In this document: positions 6,329 through 8,800 of the stretch, piece after piece
Numbering within the stretch: position 1 is the first letter of the stretch
Layout of the letters: the number at the start of each line of letters is the position of its first letter
Source: an uncultured Muribaculaceae bacterium
GTDB taxonomy: Bacteria > Bacteroidota > Bacteroidia > Bacteroidales > Muribaculaceae
Assembly (NCBI GenBank): GCA_910588245.1
Contig: CAJUQP010000068.1
Span: forward strand, 1-8,800
DNA: 8,800 nucleotides
Reading direction: 5' to 3'
Program-made: the position numbers and the translations under genes
The notes under the pieces: model-generated
Database searches by the model: none
What the model saw: only the letters and a program-made list of their open reading frames with translations
Told to the model about the DNA's origin: nothing

Positions 6329-6361
6329 CATCCGCTCACCTATAAAACGTTCGAGTCTTAC

Positions 6362-8692
6362 TTGAAAAAGAAACTCATATCCCTGATACTTTCTGTTCCG
6401 CTGCTGCTCGCCTTGGGCTGCAGTTCCACCCGTCATGTGCCGAAAGGCAGTTATCTGCTTGATGCTGTGGATATCCATGTCGACGATTCGACCAAGACAT
6501 TCGATTCTGAGGAGATGATGACCTATCTTCGCCAGCTCCCTAATCATAAGATGCTGTGGAGCATGAAATTCCGTCTTGGCATATATAACATGAGCGGCAA
6601 CGACACGACCCGATGGTGGAACCGTTGGATCAGGAAACTTGGTGAGGCTCCGGTCATCTATGATTCCCTTCTCACCCAGACTGGCAGCGACCAGCTTCTT
6701 AAGGCTATGGTCAACAAGGGCTTCCTTGACGCCAGGGTCGAGACGGAGAGTATAGCCGACAGTGCTAAGCGTAAGATGAAAGTGGAATACAGCCTTTATC
6801 CTGGAGAGCCGCATGTGATAAGGAGTGTCGACTATGTATTCCCGGATTCAACTCTCAGCGCGCTGATAATGCGTGACTCTGCGAAGTTCGTGGTCAGGCC
6901 GGGAGATAAACTCGACAGAAACATGCTTGAGAGCCAGAGGGAGCAGATCACGGCCGTGATGCGCGACAATGGTTATTATGCATTTGCCAAGGAATATATC
7001 ACCTTCAATGCTGATACTACTGAGGGAAGCCGGATGGTCGACCTCACGATGACGCTTAATCCCGCTTATTCGCAGCAGCTTCACGCCACTTATGACCATG
7101 AACGATACACGGTGAGAAACGTATATTTCGTCACAGATTTCGATCCTGCGGCAGACGAGTCGCTTCGCTCGCTTTCTGTTGCCGACACAGTTGGATATAA
7201 GGATATCATAATCCTCTATGGCGACCGCAAATACTTGCGACCTTCCGTGCTCTACGAGAACTGCTTCATCCATACCGGGATGCGATATACTCAGAAAGAG
7301 GTTGACCGCACATATCAGGCTCTTTCGCGGCTTACGATCCTTAAATTTATCAACATCCGGTTTCTCGACGCCGGCTCCGTCGACGGTGAACGCCTTCTTG
7401 ACGCATATGTGCTTCTGACACCGGGCAAGAGTCAGAGCATGTCGGTTGAGCTTGAAGGCACCAATTCCGAGGGAGATCTTGGCATGGCTGCCGCCGCCAC
7501 CTATACGCATCGCAATGTCGGAAAAGGTTCGGAGACTCTTTCCGCCAAGATCAGAGGTGCTTATGAATCTCTCAGCGGTAACCTCGACGGCCTTCTCAAC
7601 GACCGCTATATGGAATACTCGCTCGACCTCGGGGTGAATTTCCCAAAGTTCAAGGCCCCTTTCCTGACTGAGCGCTTCAAGAGAAGGATCAACGCCACAA
7701 CGGAGTTCAACATGTCGATGACCTATCAGGAGCGGCCGGAATATACCAGAATCATCTCCACAGCCGGATGGTCGTATAAATGGACATACAATAAGAACAA
7801 GAACAGGTATATCTTTACGCCTCTCGACATCAACTATGTATATCTGCCCGAAAGCACCAACAATTTTATCGACCAGATAGCCCCCGACAATCCGCTTTTA
7901 CGGTATAGTTATGAAGACCACTTCATAATGAGGATGGGATTCAGTTTTTACCATTCCAACAAGCGGTCGGACAATCCGTGGTCGACTTCCCTGCAACGCA
8001 CTGTCTATACTGTGAGGGCCAATGCGGAGTTTGCCGGAAACACTCTATATCTTTTCAGCAATATCTTCAGTCACCGCGATAACCTTCGTGAAGATCCTTA
8101 TAAGATTTTCGGAATCCATTATTCCCAGTATTTCAAGATCAACAGCGATTTCTCGCTTCTCCACACTTTCGACTATCGCAACTCGCTCGCGTTCCACGCC
8201 GGCTTCGGAGTGGGATATCCCTATGGCAACTCAAGGATGATGCCGTTTGAGAAAAGATTCTACGGCGGGGGCGCCAACGGTGTGAGAGGATGGGATGTGC
8301 GCACTCTCGGTCCCGGCAAATATCCCGGCACTAATTCCGTGAGTGATTTTATAAACCAATGCGGCGATATAAGGTTTGATCTGAGCGTGGAATACAGGGC
8401 CAAACTTTTCTGGATCCTCGAACTCGGAGCTTTTGTAGATGCAGGCAATATATGGACAATCCATAATTATTCCAACCAGCCGGGAGGAATGTTTCATTTC
8501 AATTCGTTCTATAAAGAACTGGCGGCGGCCTATGGCCTTGGCTTGAGAATGGATTTCACATATTTCCTTCTCCGGTTTGACCTCGGCATGAAAGCCCACA
8601 ATCCGGCGATGGGTCAGGAACATTGGCCTCTTGTCCATCCCAACTGGAGACGGGACTCATCGTTCCATTTCTCTATCGGTTATCCGTTCTGA
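6362..8692 (+). CDS. tamL: TamL: BamA/TamA-family outer membrane assembly lipoprotein
   Basis: Predicted OM barrel protein of the Omp85 superfamily, the lipidated Bacteroidota counterpart of TamA, thought to work with a TamB-like protein in inserting or moving envelope components. From a TTG start it has 776 residues: a lipoprotein signal (M-KKK-LISLIL..., lipobox LALGC, lipidated C20); three POTRA-like segments at about 30-145, 150-245 (HVIRSVDYVF) and 250-350 (VRNVYF); and a barrel at about 355-776. The barrel contains the Omp85 loop-6 motif GGANGVRGW (V641-W644) and ends in aromatic F776. The residues after C20 (SSTRHVPKG) lack an acidic surface-export signal, so the periplasm-facing side is likely. 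The frame is open from an ATG at 6146, but that start would overrun the thioesterase gene, the promoter box and 72 residues with no lipoprotein signal; no ATG or GTG start lies nearer. A tamB partner is not in the window and could lie just downstream. Confidence 0.85.
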   Translation: MKKKLISLILSVPLLLALGCSSTRHVPKGSYLLDAVDIHVDDSTKTFDSEEMMTYLRQLPNHKMLWSMKFRLGIYNMSGNDTTRWWNRWIRKLGEAPVIYDSLLTQTGSDQLLKAMVNKGFLDARVETESIADSAKRKMKVEYSLYPGEPHVIRSVDYVFPDSTLSALIMRDSAKFVVRPGDKLDRNMLESQREQITAVMRDNGYYAFAKEYITFNADTTEGSRMVDLTMTLNPAYSQQLHATYDHERYTVRNVYFVTDFDPAADESLRSLSVADTVGYKDIIILYGDRKYLRPSVLYENCFIHTGMRYTQKEVDRTYQALSRLTILKFINIRFLDAGSVDGERLLDAYVLLTPGKSQSMSVELEGTNSEGDLGMAAAATYTHRNVGKGSETLSAKIRGAYESLSGNLDGLLNDRYMEYSLDLGVNFPKFKAPFLTERFKRRINATTEFNMSMTYQERPEYTRIISTAGWSYKWTYNKNKNRYIFTPLDINYVYLPESTNNFIDQIAPDNPLLRYSYEDHFIMRMGFSFYHSNKRSDNPWSTSLQRTVYTVRANAEFAGNTLYLFSNIFSHRDNLREDPYKIFGIHYSQYFKINSDFSLLHTFDYRNSLAFHAGFGVGYPYGNSRMMPFEKRFYGGGANGVRGWDVRTLGPGKYPGTNSVSDFINQCGDIRFDLSVEYRAKLFWILELGAFVDAGNIWTIHNYSNQPGGMFHFNSFYKELAAAYGLGLRMDFTYFLLRFDLGMKAHNPAMGQEHWPLVHPNWRRDSSFHFSIGYPF

Positions 8693-8800
8693 TCCTTTCG
8701 GGATATCTTTTCTGAATTTTTAACGTATTTTCCTGATGAAGACACTAGACATCAAACATTCTTAAATTGTTATATTTACGCACATACGCGCGTGACTAAT
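8693..8800. other. Downstream flank of tamL, no gene seen
   Basis: AT-rich stretch running to the window edge. TATATTTA at 8771-8778 is one base from a TAnnTTTG -7 box but has no -33 partner. A four-base stem near the tamL stop is too weak to call a terminator. No start of a following gene is recognisable. Confidence 0.4.

Noticed and set aside
6146..6361. N-terminal extension of the tamL frame from the ATG at 6146
   Set aside because: It overlaps the thioesterase gene on the other strand, contains the promoter boxes of both genes, and would bury the lipoprotein signal 72 residues inside the protein.
6848..7510. 220-residue minus-strand frame inside tamL
   Set aside because: It lies wholly within the POTRA and early barrel coding region and shows no domain or start signal.
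8692..8703. ATCC/GGAT mini-hairpin at the tamL stop
   Set aside because: It has four base pairs only and no clear U-run, so it is not adequate as a terminator.
8736..8765. Nine-codon frame starting ATGAAGACACTAG after tamL
   Set aside because: It is too short to support, has no promoter before it and could be chance; it is not called as a leader peptide.

Overview
The window looks like ordinary core chromosome of a Bacteroidota bacterium, most likely of the order Bacteroidales and perhaps a gut Muribaculaceae-type organism (the family is inferred, not proven). Three things support this. The promoter boxes fit the Bacteroidota form TTTG-N20-TAnnTTTG. The OM barrel gene encodes the lipoprotein version of TamA (TamL) that is typical of this phylum. 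GroEL carries a Bacteroidales-like Met/Gly-rich tail. I see no CRISPR array, insertion sequence, prophage, tRNA or rRNA.

Layout from left to right. The groS-groL chaperonin operon lies on the minus strand (1989 down to 35). Upstream of it, also on the minus strand, is a secreted GH13 alpha-amylase closely resembling Bacillus subtilis AmyE (3620 down to 2184), with its own terminator at 2094-2127. A 319-base divergent intergenic region follows. It holds a small dyad and a near-perfect Bacteroidota promoter driving a secreted NlpC/P60 cell-wall peptidase (3940-4560), which ends at a terminator (4588-4626). Next on the plus strand is a cytoplasmic metallo-beta-lactamase-fold hydrolase (4653-5486). 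Its 3' end overlaps by 20 bases the 3' end of a convergent acyl-ACP thioesterase gene (6252 down to 5467). The thioesterase is transcribed divergently from a large OM assembly lipoprotein gene, tamL (6362-8692), and the two -7 boxes lie only 12 bases apart. The last 108 bases hold no recognisable gene.

The genes do not form one pathway. They are housekeeping and envelope functions: protein folding (GroES/GroEL), starch breakdown, peptidoglycan turnover, release of fatty acids from acyl carrier protein, and insertion or transport of envelope components by TamL. The sharing of one short control region by the thioesterase and tamL is the most suggestive functional link, through envelope lipid supply and OM biogenesis, but that is inference.

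I did not find a convincing new biological system. The points most worth a second look are the tamL start (a TTG about 216 bases inside the longest open frame, with the upstream ATG running over the thioesterase gene), the back-to-back promoters with a 21-base-spaced direct repeat, the altered active-site motif of the thioesterase, the AmyE-like amylase in a Bacteroidota setting, and a perfect inverted repeat in the thioesterase coding sequence just past the hydrolase stop codon.
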